Shown: piece after piece, positions 52,769-60,710 of the stretch | Layout: each line of letters opens with the position of its first letter | Numbering within the stretch: the first letter of the stretch is position 1 | Assembly (NCBI GenBank): GCA_902780785.1 | Contig: CACZGS010000008.1 | Span: 62,001-126,000, forward strand | Length of the DNA: 64,000 bases | Direction: 5' to 3' | Source: Oscillospiraceae bacterium | Lineage (GTDB): Bacteria; Bacillota; Clostridia; Saccharofermentanales; Saccharofermentanaceae | The notes under the pieces: generated by a model | What the model saw: the letters and a program-made list of their open reading frames with translations, nothing else | Told to the model about the DNA's origin: nothing | Databases searched by the model: none | Made by a program: the position numbers and the translations under genes

Positions 52769-53499
52769 CAGCTTTCCTCGTTAATGAACTTCATGAAATC
52801 ATCCACATCGACAGCCTTGCCCTGAGGTGTGGTGTCGATGTTATAAAGTGCATCGTCGCTCATGCCGGACGATACGATTGAAGATGAGGAAGATCCGAGG
52901 AATTCGAAAAGCTTACCGAAGTCTGCAGAGTTAACAGAGATCGGTTCAGGACGCTTGATTGAAAGTCTCTTCAATATATCAAAGTCAACGCCGGAGCCTA
53001 CGCCGATGTTGAATACGACAAGTTTATCGTCTCTCTCAAGTTCATTGCACGCTTCAATGGCACGTTCCATGTTCTGCATTGCATTGGGACCCTGCGGAGC
53101 ACCGTCTGTAATAACAACGAGCCAGGGCTGGAAATACTTGATACCCATTTCCTTATAGCCTTCTTTACGTGCATTAAGGAGCTCTAAAGCCGTAAGAACA
53201 CCTTCACCGATAGGTGTAAGTGTGGTTGATGCCGTAATCTCGGGTAAACCCTTCTCCTTTGAGATCTTACCGAAAGGCATTACGATCTCAACCTTGGAGC
53301 CGAAAGTAATGATAGCTATGTCTGTGGAAGATCTTGTATCATCATTGGATTTGATCGAAGCTACAAAGTTCTGAAGGCCCATGTTGAGCTGCTTGATCGG
53401 GTTTCCCATCATGGAACCTGATGTATCGAGAGCAAAACAGATAGGGAGTCTTCTTTTTGTACTTGTACCGAAATCTGAACTTGAAAAACCGTCCGCCAT
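52768..53499 (-). CDS. TerY-like von Willebrand factor A protein
   Basis: A 243-residue cytoplasmic vWA domain with a full MIDAS: DTSGSMMGNP (Asp25, Ser27, Ser29), the TTLTPIGEGV Thr, and VVITDGAPQGP Asp. The layout LPICFALDTSGSM, then GSKVEIVMPF and TDGAPQG, is that of TerY proteins, which are encoded with a PP2C phosphatase and a kinase in TerY-P triads. No tellurite-resistance ter genes lie nearby. It probably scaffolds the kinase and phosphatase or binds a phosphorylated partner. Confidence 0.85.
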   Translation of the reverse strand: MADGFSSSDFGTSTKRRLPICFALDTSGSMMGNPIKQLNMGLQNFVASIKSNDDTRSSTDIAIITFGSKVEIVMPFGKISKEKGLPEITASTTLTPIGEGVLTALELLNARKEGYKEMGIKYFQPWLVVITDGAPQGPNAMQNMERAIEACNELERDDKLVVFNIGVGSGVDFDILKRLSIKRPEPISVNSADFGKLFEFLGSSSSSIVSSGMSDDALYNIDTTPQGKAVDVDDFMKFINEES

Positions 53500-53560
53500 A
53501 AAAGTCCTCCGAATATTCGAGAGTTAAAGTTTGCACATAAAAATTATATCAGAAGAGGCT

Positions 53561-55258
53561 TCAGAATAAACCGAAGAATTTCTTCTTAGGAGCAGGTGTC
53601 GGTATAGAAGCAGGAGCATCATACTTGGCAGGTTTTTCCTCATCAAACTTCATCGGTCTGAAGCTTGAAGACTCACCTACACTCGAAGATACAAATCTTC
53701 CGGAAGGAACATTATTGAACTGCTTCTTCTCGAACTTCGGCTTCGGTTCAGCTGCCTTCTGGGCATTTTCTCTCTGCTCAGCAAGCTTGGCTCTGTATTC
53801 TTCTACATTGATACTGATCTGTTTATAGTTCTCGCAAGGGAAAAGCTTATATGCTTCCGCATCATCGTACTTGAAGGTCTCGAGTTCAGTCATATACTGC
53901 TGAACAGCGTCTCTCCAGCATACGGCTTCATAAGACTTGCCTTCCTTGAAGGTCCTGTAAAGCATCTTGCGAAGATATTCAGGCAGGTATTCCCAGATGT
54001 GGGCATATCCGCCTAAAGGAATATGTTCTGTATCTGAATTATCAAGCGTATAAGGGAAATTCTTATTAAGGATCTCTTCCCTTAAAGTCTCTGCACCGTT
54101 TCTTGTGGCATAAGGATGAAGACCGCAGAACAATACAGAGAATACGAGCATTGCGATGGAATAGTCCTCGTCCTTCAATGTTCTGACGAAGCCTGAGAAA
54201 TCCTTGCCCCAGAGATTAGGATCCGTGAAATCCTCCGTGCCAACAGGACAAGGGAGATTTCCGACCTGGACACTGTCCATATCGATAAGATACTGGTGAG
54301 CGGAATCCTCGATCAACGCATTCTTAAGCTGGATATCACCTGCGATGACATCATGCATATGGAGATAAAGATATTTGCCGATAAGCGATAGCAATGTCTC
54401 ACAGATATCAAGTCTGGTCCAATCAGGGAAATGCTCGAGTATAGCGTCAGGACCATCGAAAACATTGCTTAAAGTCGTACCCTTACCAAGGAACATCGTA
54501 TAACCGATGGGTACATTTCTGAAATAGAGCAAATGCTGCGGTGCGCAGAAAGAAGTTGAAGTGATGCCGAGTTCTGTAAGCTTCTTGAGCTTAGCCCATC
54601 TGAGAGGGGTGATCACCCCCTTATGATAGACCTTAGCAACAAGCCTTCTGTTATCGGTGATGAATACCATACCCTCAGCGCCGCCGGAAAGCCTCTTCTC
54701 AAGGACCATTCTCTCGCCGCCGTTGTAATTTACGATATCGCCGATACTAGCTCTGGCATCTGCATCAAGGAATGAATTGATCTTCGCGAGGTTGCTAATC
54801 TCAGGCATCGGATTATCTTCCTTCATCTCCTTAAGAGATGAATAGATCTTGAGTCCCTTCGGAGAGAGTATGGCAACATCGTGATTATATTCGAGATCCT
54901 TCTCGAAGAATCTCTTATAAAGAATACTTCTTTGCGTAGTAAGGAGAACCGAGAAATCGAGCTCATTTACCTGCTCAATGAATCTCTCAGTATTGCATGT
55001 GTTGATAAGGTGAAGCTTGTTAGTGGTAAGCAGGCTCTGCATGAGAGAACGCATGGCGGGCTGAACCGCCTTGTCCTTAGGATCCTGCTGCGCAATTACA
55101 CACTTGTGGAGAACCTTGAAAGTATCATTGACATAACAGTCGATACCGTAATCGTTGAAAAGGTTTAAAAGCTCATCAAACAGCACTCCGTTGGAACATT
55201 CAAGCACAACAGAGTAGTCAAGAACAATAGAAAAATACTTGCTCAAGCCTTCGAACAT
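53561..55258 (-). CDS. Protein kinase-like protein with a novel N-terminal domain
   Basis: A 565-residue protein. Residues 1-150 form an alpha/beta domain (FSIVLDYSVVLE, NTCNTERFIEQ, DFSVLLTTQR, HDVAILSPKGLKIYSS) that looks PIN- or Rossmann-like, an uncertain call. The kinase domain begins near 185 with the glycine loop RLSGGAEGMVFI, Lys209 (LVAKVY), catalytic Asp308 and Asn313 in AGDIQLKNALI, and metal Asp326 (LIDMDS) in place of DFG. These residues look complete. A low-complexity C-terminal region follows from about 470. It opens the island with its own promoter and is the likely writer opposed by the PP2C phosphatase. Confidence 0.8.
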   Translation of the reverse strand: MFEGLSKYFSIVLDYSVVLECSNGVLFDELLNLFNDYGIDCYVNDTFKVLHKCVIAQQDPKDKAVQPAMRSLMQSLLTTNKLHLINTCNTERFIEQVNELDFSVLLTTQRSILYKRFFEKDLEYNHDVAILSPKGLKIYSSLKEMKEDNPMPEISNLAKINSFLDADARASIGDIVNYNGGERMVLEKRLSGGAEGMVFITDNRRLVAKVYHKGVITPLRWAKLKKLTELGITSTSFCAPQHLLYFRNVPIGYTMFLGKGTTLSNVFDGPDAILEHFPDWTRLDICETLLSLIGKYLYLHMHDVIAGDIQLKNALIEDSAHQYLIDMDSVQVGNLPCPVGTEDFTDPNLWGKDFSGFVRTLKDEDYSIAMLVFSVLFCGLHPYATRNGAETLREEILNKNFPYTLDNSDTEHIPLGGYAHIWEYLPEYLRKMLYRTFKEGKSYEAVCWRDAVQQYMTELETFKYDDAEAYKLFPCENYKQISINVEEYRAKLAEQRENAQKAAEPKPKFEKKQFNNVPSGRFVSSSVGESSSFRPMKFDEEKPAKYDAPASIPTPAPKKKFFGLF

Positions 55259-55283
55259 TATCTAAACACCTTCTCTCCACCGT

Positions 55284-55313
55284 AATTCTAAAATATGGCA
55301 CTTTAGAATTCAA
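55284..55313 (-). promoter_or_regulatory. Promoter of the signalling island inside an inverted repeat
   Basis: Minus strand TTGAAT (55313-55308), 17 bp, TAGAAT (55290-55285). AATTCTAAA (55284-55292) and TTTAGAATT (55302-55310) form a perfect 9-bp inverted repeat with a 9-base gap that spans the region from -35 to -10. This is the usual layout for a dimeric repressor site. The other 80 bases up to 55392 are AT-rich with nothing further recognised. Confidence 0.6.
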
Positions 55314-55392
55314 GTAAGGAAAGAAAGAGATTTAATAAAAAACGAACAAATTTAACATAAATAACGTAAATTTGTGGTAATTGTACTCTCTG

Positions 55393-57255
55393 TCACTCTA
55401 TGCCGACCAGTTTCATTAGGTATTTTGCATTAGATTGTCTGCTGATTCCTGCCGAAAGCTTATAGTCGAAGACGATCTCCGTATCAGTATACGATTCGGA
55501 GAAGTGATAATATCTGATGTTGTTAAAGCCGGTCTCCGTCTTATCGATCATGGCATAATCGTGTGTTGTCATAAGACCGCAGATATAAGGCTTCGAAAGT
55601 TTCTTAAGTACTGTAAGGGCTCCTTCTGTCCTGTCATCGGAGTTTGTTCCTCTGAATATCTCATCAATAAGGAACAGCAAAGCCTTCTCTTCCCCTGCCG
55701 CATTAACGATCCCGGAGATCCTTATAAGCTCTGCCTTAAACGTACTCATATTCTCTTCAATGCTGTCTACGATCCTCATAGAGCTCATGACTCTCATTCT
55801 TCCGAGCTTAAGCGCTGTTGCGGGAACAAGGCCTCCTGTAAGAGACAATATCGTACAAACGCCTACAGTCCTTATCATTGTTGTCTTACCTGACATGTTG
55901 GAGCCTGTAATGATAGCAATGTCATTGCTTATCTTTACTGAGTTCCTGACAACTGAGTCGATCGCAAGAAGCGGGTGTGCGAGGTCAGATCCTTCGAAGT
56001 ATGCATTATCAACGGCATTATCCGAATCTACAAATTCAGGGAAAGTGCTTACCGGCAGTACAAGACCTGTCTGTGCGGCACACATCAAGGCTTCCACTTC
56101 TGACAGACCGTCAATGTAAGACGGCAGGTACTTGCCGTGGTTTACGGCCCAGTTGCCAAGCATGAATGAGATCAGATAATCCAAAGGTGCGATGAGATTT
56201 AATAACAACGCAAATAAAGGCTGTGAACGAAGACCTGCTATCTTCAATACATCATTAAGCTTCTTAAGAGATTCATAAGCGCCTTCTGTCTTATCTGAAC
56301 CCTTTATAAGCGACTTAAGTCCTTCATCCTCAAAGCCTGCATTCTCAAGTATCTTATAGAGCTTAAGAATCGTCTTTACCTGTGCAGGCATGCCTTCACA
56401 AGCCTTAAGATAACTGTCGTTGAAAATGCGTCCTGCCATAAAGATAAACAGGTTGATGATAAGGCATGAAGGGATAGTTGCAGCAGCATAGTCAGGAACT
56501 ACGATATAAGCAATGGGAACGGATATCCAGATGATGCATCCGATGATACCGAGGATGTTAGCAACGGTCTTTGTTTTCGAGCCATTCTTCGCAAAATCCA
56601 TAAGAGCCTTGGGATCTTTTGTCATCCTGCCGAGTCTTGCAGTAGCCTGATAATCCATAAGGACATCCGGCTTATCGCATAAGGCTTTGACTGAAGCCTG
56701 CTTTGACTTAAGCTCATCTACCGTAATACCTGATACATGAGGATCAAGAAGGCTGTCTGCAAATCTCTTTCTTCCGAATGAAGTCTCAGAGACATTAAGC
56801 AATGAGAAAAGCGACTTCTTGCCGAATATATCAAGATCCAGGCAGTAATCATGATCCTGGACTTCAAATTCCTTGCCGTAAAGCCTGCTCTTTGCAAGGC
56901 CTATATCCTCTGCCCGCTTCAACCCCTTGACCGCAATGTTGCGGAGCTCATTGAAGTCTCCCTTGATCCTTGCGATATAGGAAGCATTTACCTTGGAAAG
57001 CTCATTCAGATAATTAACCTTATCGAGGATCCCTCCGTGTATTATGCAAAGGACGATGAATACGATGAACAATGCTCCGCCTGCAAAATACAATGCAGGG
57101 ATCTTTGCTGCATAGGCAGCGATAAAAAGCGATATTGAACCCAAAAAAGATATCAGTCTTAAAAATGATAAAATGCCGCTCTGCTTTCCGTATTTAGCAA
57201 GATCGGCAATTATCGATTTATCTTTTTCTTCGAAGTAATTAAGATTTGCTTTCAT
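55393..57255 (-). CDS. Membrane-associated MutS-family ATPase
   Basis: A 620-residue protein of the MutS superfamily without the mismatch-binding N-terminal domain. Two hydrophobic helices occur at about 29-49 and 54-73, and more in the middle (about 232-275), so it is probably membrane-bound. The C-terminal MutS ATPase has Walker A ITGSNMSGKTT, the GGLVPA strand, SMRIVDSIEENMSTFKAEL, and Walker B LFLIDEIFRGTNSDDR. Such membrane MutS relatives occur in Clostridia and Bacteroidota with no established role. It overlaps the sirtuin gene's 3' end by 17 bases. Mismatch repair itself is unlikely. Confidence 0.85.
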   Translation of the reverse strand: MKANLNYFEEKDKSIIADLAKYGKQSGILSFLRLISFLGSISLFIAAYAAKIPALYFAGGALFIVFIVLCIIHGGILDKVNYLNELSKVNASYIARIKGDFNELRNIAVKGLKRAEDIGLAKSRLYGKEFEVQDHDYCLDLDIFGKKSLFSLLNVSETSFGRKRFADSLLDPHVSGITVDELKSKQASVKALCDKPDVLMDYQATARLGRMTKDPKALMDFAKNGSKTKTVANILGIIGCIIWISVPIAYIVVPDYAAATIPSCLIINLFIFMAGRIFNDSYLKACEGMPAQVKTILKLYKILENAGFEDEGLKSLIKGSDKTEGAYESLKKLNDVLKIAGLRSQPLFALLLNLIAPLDYLISFMLGNWAVNHGKYLPSYIDGLSEVEALMCAAQTGLVLPVSTFPEFVDSDNAVDNAYFEGSDLAHPLLAIDSVVRNSVKISNDIAIITGSNMSGKTTMIRTVGVCTILSLTGGLVPATALKLGRMRVMSSMRIVDSIEENMSTFKAELIRISGIVNAAGEEKALLFLIDEIFRGTNSDDRTEGALTVLKKLSKPYICGLMTTHDYAMIDKTETGFNNIRYYHFSESYTDTEIVFDYKLSAGISRQSNAKYLMKLVGIE

Positions 57256-58237
57256 CCTTCTTCGCCTTTGAAGCTGCAGGTTTCTTCGCAGAAGGTTTCT
57301 TGGTGGTTTCTTTCTTCGGAGCAGCCTTAGCTGTTGTCTTGGATGCTGCCTTTGAAGTTGTCTTAGCTGCAGTCTTTGCAGCGGTCTTTGTTGTAGTCTT
57401 TTTAACAGTTGTCTTCTTTACCGTTGTCTTCTTCGCGCCCGTCTTGGAAGATGTGTTCTTCCTTGATACACGCTTGGGAACAACCTTATCAAGGACTTCG
57501 CCGACATTATCGTGAATGGTGAGCAAAGCCTTAAGATCCATATATGTCGAACTCTTGTTGATGATCACGATCCTGTCGTGCTTTAAGAACTGTGCGAAAG
57601 TGGCAGCAGGATATACCGTAAGCGATGTTCCTGCAATGATCATGAGGTCGCACTTCTTAACTGCCTTGATCGCATTATCAACATTCTCGTGCTCTAAGTT
57701 CTCTTCGTAAAGAACGATGTCAGGTCTTACGATACCGCCGCACTTATCACAGTGAGGTACGCCTTCCTGTGAAGCGATGTATTCGATGTTAAACTTCTTG
57801 CCGCAGTCCATGCAGTAATTTCTGTAAACGGAACCGTGAAGCTCGATTACGCACTTGCTGCCTGCTTCCTGGTGAAGGTTGTCGATATTCTGTGTGATGA
57901 TAGCCTTAAGCTTGCCCTGTCTCTCAAGTCTTACAAGCGCCTTGTGAGCCTTGTTCGGTCTTGCATCAGGATAGATGAGCTTACGCTTATAGAAATCATA
58001 GAAATCTTCGGGATGCTCCATGAAGAAGTCATGGGCGATGATATCGATGGGTCTGTACTTTGTGCCGCTCTCGGTATTATAGATACCTGCGCCGCTTCTG
58101 AAATCAGGGATTCCGCTCTCGGTCGATACACCTGCTCCTCCAAGGAACACGATGTACTTGGACTCTTCGATCAGCTCCTTGAGCTGCTTTATCTTGTCCT
58201 CTCTTACACTTCCGAATCTGTCAATCCTAGTTTCCAC
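57239..58237 (-). CDS. cobB: Sir2-family NAD-dependent deacetylase with an H1-like tail
   Basis: A 332-residue sirtuin that removes acetyl or longer acyl groups from lysines, using NAD. The core (1-253) has GGAGVSTESGIPDFRS, TQNIDNLHQEAG, catalytic His134 in ELHGS, zinc Cys at 142, 145, 163 and 166, and AGTSLTVYPAA. The last 78 residues (255-332) are nearly all Lys, Thr, Ala, Ser and Pro (repeats of KTTVKKTT and KTAAKTAAK), like eukaryotic histone H1 tails or bacterial AlgP/HctB. Such a tail could bind nucleic acid or be an autodeacetylation substrate. It begins 14 bases after the PH-domain gene. Confidence 0.9.
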   Translation of the reverse strand: METRIDRFGSVREDKIKQLKELIEESKYIVFLGGAGVSTESGIPDFRSGAGIYNTESGTKYRPIDIIAHDFFMEHPEDFYDFYKRKLIYPDARPNKAHKALVRLERQGKLKAIITQNIDNLHQEAGSKCVIELHGSVYRNYCMDCGKKFNIEYIASQEGVPHCDKCGGIVRPDIVLYEENLEHENVDNAIKAVKKCDLMIIAGTSLTVYPAATFAQFLKHDRIVIINKSSTYMDLKALLTIHDNVGEVLDKVVPKRVSRKNTSSKTGAKKTTVKKTTVKKTTTKTAAKTAAKTTSKAASKTTAKAAPKKETTKKPSAKKPAASKAKKDESKS

Positions 58238-58251
58238 TACTTAAACCTCGA

Positions 58252-58707
58252 TCAATGAACATCAGGGATTCCGTCGCCGTCAAGATCAACGCCTTCAAGA
58301 TCGCCGTGATCATGGAACAAGCCTGCAGCACCGAACATCTCTTTGCCGGTAACACGCTTCTCGTCACGCCTCTGCTCAACCAGATTGCTCAAAGCCTTCC
58401 TGATCCTGTCAGGAGTCTTAATATTTCTAAGCTCAAGAACAGGGGTGGTCTTATCAGCCGTAGTTAAGATGACTGAACCTACACCAAAAATCTTCTGCCA
58501 GATAGACTGCTTGAATGTGATATCCAAAACTCTGTATAAGAGGATCTCTTCGGAACTGATGTTAATGATACCTTTCTTCACATACAGCTTGTTCTGCGTG
58601 AAGCTGTAGATCGTAAAAGATATGGGCATGCCTAAATATCTTTTCCTGTCCTGCCAGAGAAGTTCTTCCTTCTCGGTAAGGTTTGTAAGTTTATCGATTC
58701 TGCCCAT
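58252..58707 (-). CDS. Bacterial PH-domain protein with a calcium-loop-like tail
   Basis: A 151-residue protein. Residues 10-110 fit the bacterial PH (bPH2/YdbS-like) fold: EELLWQDRKRYLGMPISFTIYSFTQNKLYVKKG (split), EEILLYRVLDI and GVGSVILTTADKTTPVLELRNI. There is no membrane helix. The C-terminus ends EGVDLDGDGIPDVH, a DxDxDGxxD loop like those of dockerin or thrombospondin type 3 repeats, which bind calcium outside cells; here it is in a likely cytoplasmic protein. The ATG at 58707 has AAGGGAG upstream and is preferred over one at 58731. Confidence 0.75.
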   Translation of the reverse strand: MGRIDKLTNLTEKEELLWQDRKRYLGMPISFTIYSFTQNKLYVKKGIINISSEEILLYRVLDITFKQSIWQKIFGVGSVILTTADKTTPVLELRNIKTPDRIRKALSNLVEQRRDEKRVTGKEMFGAAGLFHDHGDLEGVDLDGDGIPDVH

Positions 58708-58751
58708 ATTAAGCTCCCTTCGAGAAAGCAAAATTGCTCTTCACAACTTAC

Positions 58752-58781
58752 ATTATAATAAAAAACACTTTATGTGTACAA
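58752..58781 (-). promoter_or_regulatory. Promoter of the PH/sirtuin/MutS-like genes
   Basis: Minus strand TTGTAC (58781-58776), 18 bp, TATAAT (58757-58752). The -10 is perfect. Confidence 0.5.
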
Positions 58782-58799
58782 AGAAATCAAAAATGAAAT

Positions 58800-58815
58800 G
58801 TAATATTAATATTAC
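58800..58815. repeat. 16-bp AT-rich perfect palindrome
   Basis: GTAATATTAATATTAC reads the same on both strands and overlaps the last codons of the deacetylase-like gene, about 20 bp upstream of the promoter for the PH-domain gene. It could be an operator or chance in AT-rich DNA. Confidence 0.4.
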
Positions 58816-60710
58816 GTGTTCTTGTTATCGGTATTCTGGGTTCTTACCGGATCAATGATCTCGTTATAATCGAACAGATCCTTGTAGGCCTTTCTGTTCA
58901 ATGTCGTATAACTCATCATGGCACGGTCAACAAACAGATAATTGTCTCCGTAGATATGGTAAGGAGTAGCGCCGCCGCCGAAGAAGATCCTGAAGCCGCG
59001 GTTCTTAAAATACACTGCCCTGTCGTCAGTACCATAGATATAATTTCCGTTCGGATATACTAATATGTGGACTTCACCGAAAAGCGTACCAATCTGATCC
59101 TGCCACTTTACGAAGTCATCGATTAGCTCCTGCTTCTCGGTATTTCTGCAGTCTGCGATATAAGAATAAGTGCATGAAGCAAACTTCCAGCCGTTGTCGG
59201 CAAGGACGTTCTTGATCTCCATAACCTTCTCTCTTGCGAAATCGATATCGTCATTCGTGATGTTCGTGAGCTGGGGAAGATTTGCAGCGGATAAAGCGGC
59301 ATTTCTGTCTTCAAGCTCGCCGGCAGCGACAACATAACCGAAGCATGCTTCATGTCCGCTTACGGATATGATTCCCTTTGCTCCGTCATAGGTGAAATCA
59401 GGATGTTTCTCAACAAATACATCAAGCACTCCGATAGCCTCAGCAGTTCTGCTGACTACGGTCTCGCCTGCATTATTCTGGTACTCACCGCACACCTGGT
59501 TCTCATCATTTAAAACAAGTTTTCTGCATGTTCCGCATCTGTAATCAGCGACACTGTACTGCAGGTCTTCGATTACAACAATAAGCGGTTTCTTACCCTT
59601 AGGAACTTTGAGATTGCGCTCCAAAAGGAAAGTCGGATCGCTCTGGTCGATAAGGTCTTCAACGTCTACGAGTACGTATCCTCTCTCATAAAGATTCTCA
59701 AGGATCTTCTCGAATTCCTTTATCGTCAAATGCAGATTCGTGTTGCTCGAATGATAGCGTCCTGAGAAAGCAACATCGGTATCGGCAATGAGAGATCTTA
59801 CACAGATGCACTCGATCTTACCCCTGTATTCCTTGACTTCACTTGTATGTGATGTAGCTGTAAGAAGGTTGCTCTTGATCATTTCATCTTCCGGGAAGAT
59901 GACTGCAAGGTCAGAGAAAAGACTCTCAGCAGAATAGAACTTATATGTTGCGAGAAGATGCTCACCTTCAGCCATCATAGGCTCATACATCGTTTCCTTT
60001 ATCGCTGCGATCCTCTTATCGCAGTAATCACCGACAAAGCCGTCATAGCTGCTGTCCACCTGCGTATACTTCTTTACCGCAGCAATGTAATCACCCTTCT
60101 CGAGCGAGGTCTCTGCAGTCTGGACATCACCCGTCGCTGTCTCGATAAAATCCAATTCTCGGAGAAGCGGGTTAGCTGTCGCAGAGAAATTACCGATAGG
60201 CTGGAGCTGCTCGAAAAAGTATGTAACGACAGGCTTTTCGACTTTACCGAGAAGGAAATCCTCACAGATGCCGTAAAGTCTCTCGGATACGACCGAGCTC
60301 GTAAGTTCCTTCATTGAGTCGAGGAAATTAATGTCACTCGGCGTAAGCACATAACGGTTGCTGATGATACGGTTGCAGAGCTCATCAACTTGCTCTCTTA
60401 CGATATTCTGCATATCATCGAGCATCTGAATGCGCTGGGCATTGGAAGCCTGCTCATCGGGTGATGACATCAATACTTCATCCTGGATGCCGCGGTAGAT
60501 ATCAAGAGCATCACCGTAACGTCCTTCGTTTATGGCAAGTTCGAAGCTCGGCACAGTCTCAAGTTCATAAGCATTCTTTCTTCCGAGGACAAATGTCGTT
60601 ACTGTCAGTGCAATAAGCATGACAGCACAAAGGACGGCCGCAATATTGTAGCCTCTTGTGTCCTTTATCTCGTCTTCTGCGACATGATACTCGGAAGAAA
60701 ATACCGTCAC
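58812..60710 (-). CDS. Polysaccharide-deacetylase-like membrane protein
   Basis: A 632-residue protein with one N-terminal membrane helix (about 25-43). Residues 50-300 are helical and outer, with TPR-like spacing (AINEGRYGDALDIYRGIQ; SLEKGDYIAAVKKYTQV). The C-terminal half resembles a NodB-type deacetylase: GRYHSSNTNLHLTIKEFEKILENLYERGYVLVDVEDLI (seen in parts), PLIVVIEDLQYS in the place of TFDDG, GIISVSGHEACF and HILVYPNGNYIYGTDDRA. The metal-binding motifs are changed (IEDL instead of FDDG, no HxxxH), so catalysis is doubtful. It overlaps the topoisomerase gene start by four bases. Confidence 0.7.
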   Translation of the reverse strand: MTVFSSEYHVAEDEIKDTRGYNIAAVLCAVMLIALTVTTFVLGRKNAYELETVPSFELAINEGRYGDALDIYRGIQDEVLMSSPDEQASNAQRIQMLDDMQNIVREQVDELCNRIISNRYVLTPSDINFLDSMKELTSSVVSERLYGICEDFLLGKVEKPVVTYFFEQLQPIGNFSATANPLLRELDFIETATGDVQTAETSLEKGDYIAAVKKYTQVDSSYDGFVGDYCDKRIAAIKETMYEPMMAEGEHLLATYKFYSAESLFSDLAVIFPEDEMIKSNLLTATSHTSEVKEYRGKIECICVRSLIADTDVAFSGRYHSSNTNLHLTIKEFEKILENLYERGYVLVDVEDLIDQSDPTFLLERNLKVPKGKKPLIVVIEDLQYSVADYRCGTCRKLVLNDENQVCGEYQNNAGETVVSRTAEAIGVLDVFVEKHPDFTYDGAKGIISVSGHEACFGYVVAAGELEDRNAALSAANLPQLTNITNDDIDFAREKVMEIKNVLADNGWKFASCTYSYIADCRNTEKQELIDDFVKWQDQIGTLFGEVHILVYPNGNYIYGTDDRAVYFKNRGFRIFFGGGATPYHIYGDNYLFVDRAMMSYTTLNRKAYKDLFDYNEIIDPVRTQNTDNKNT

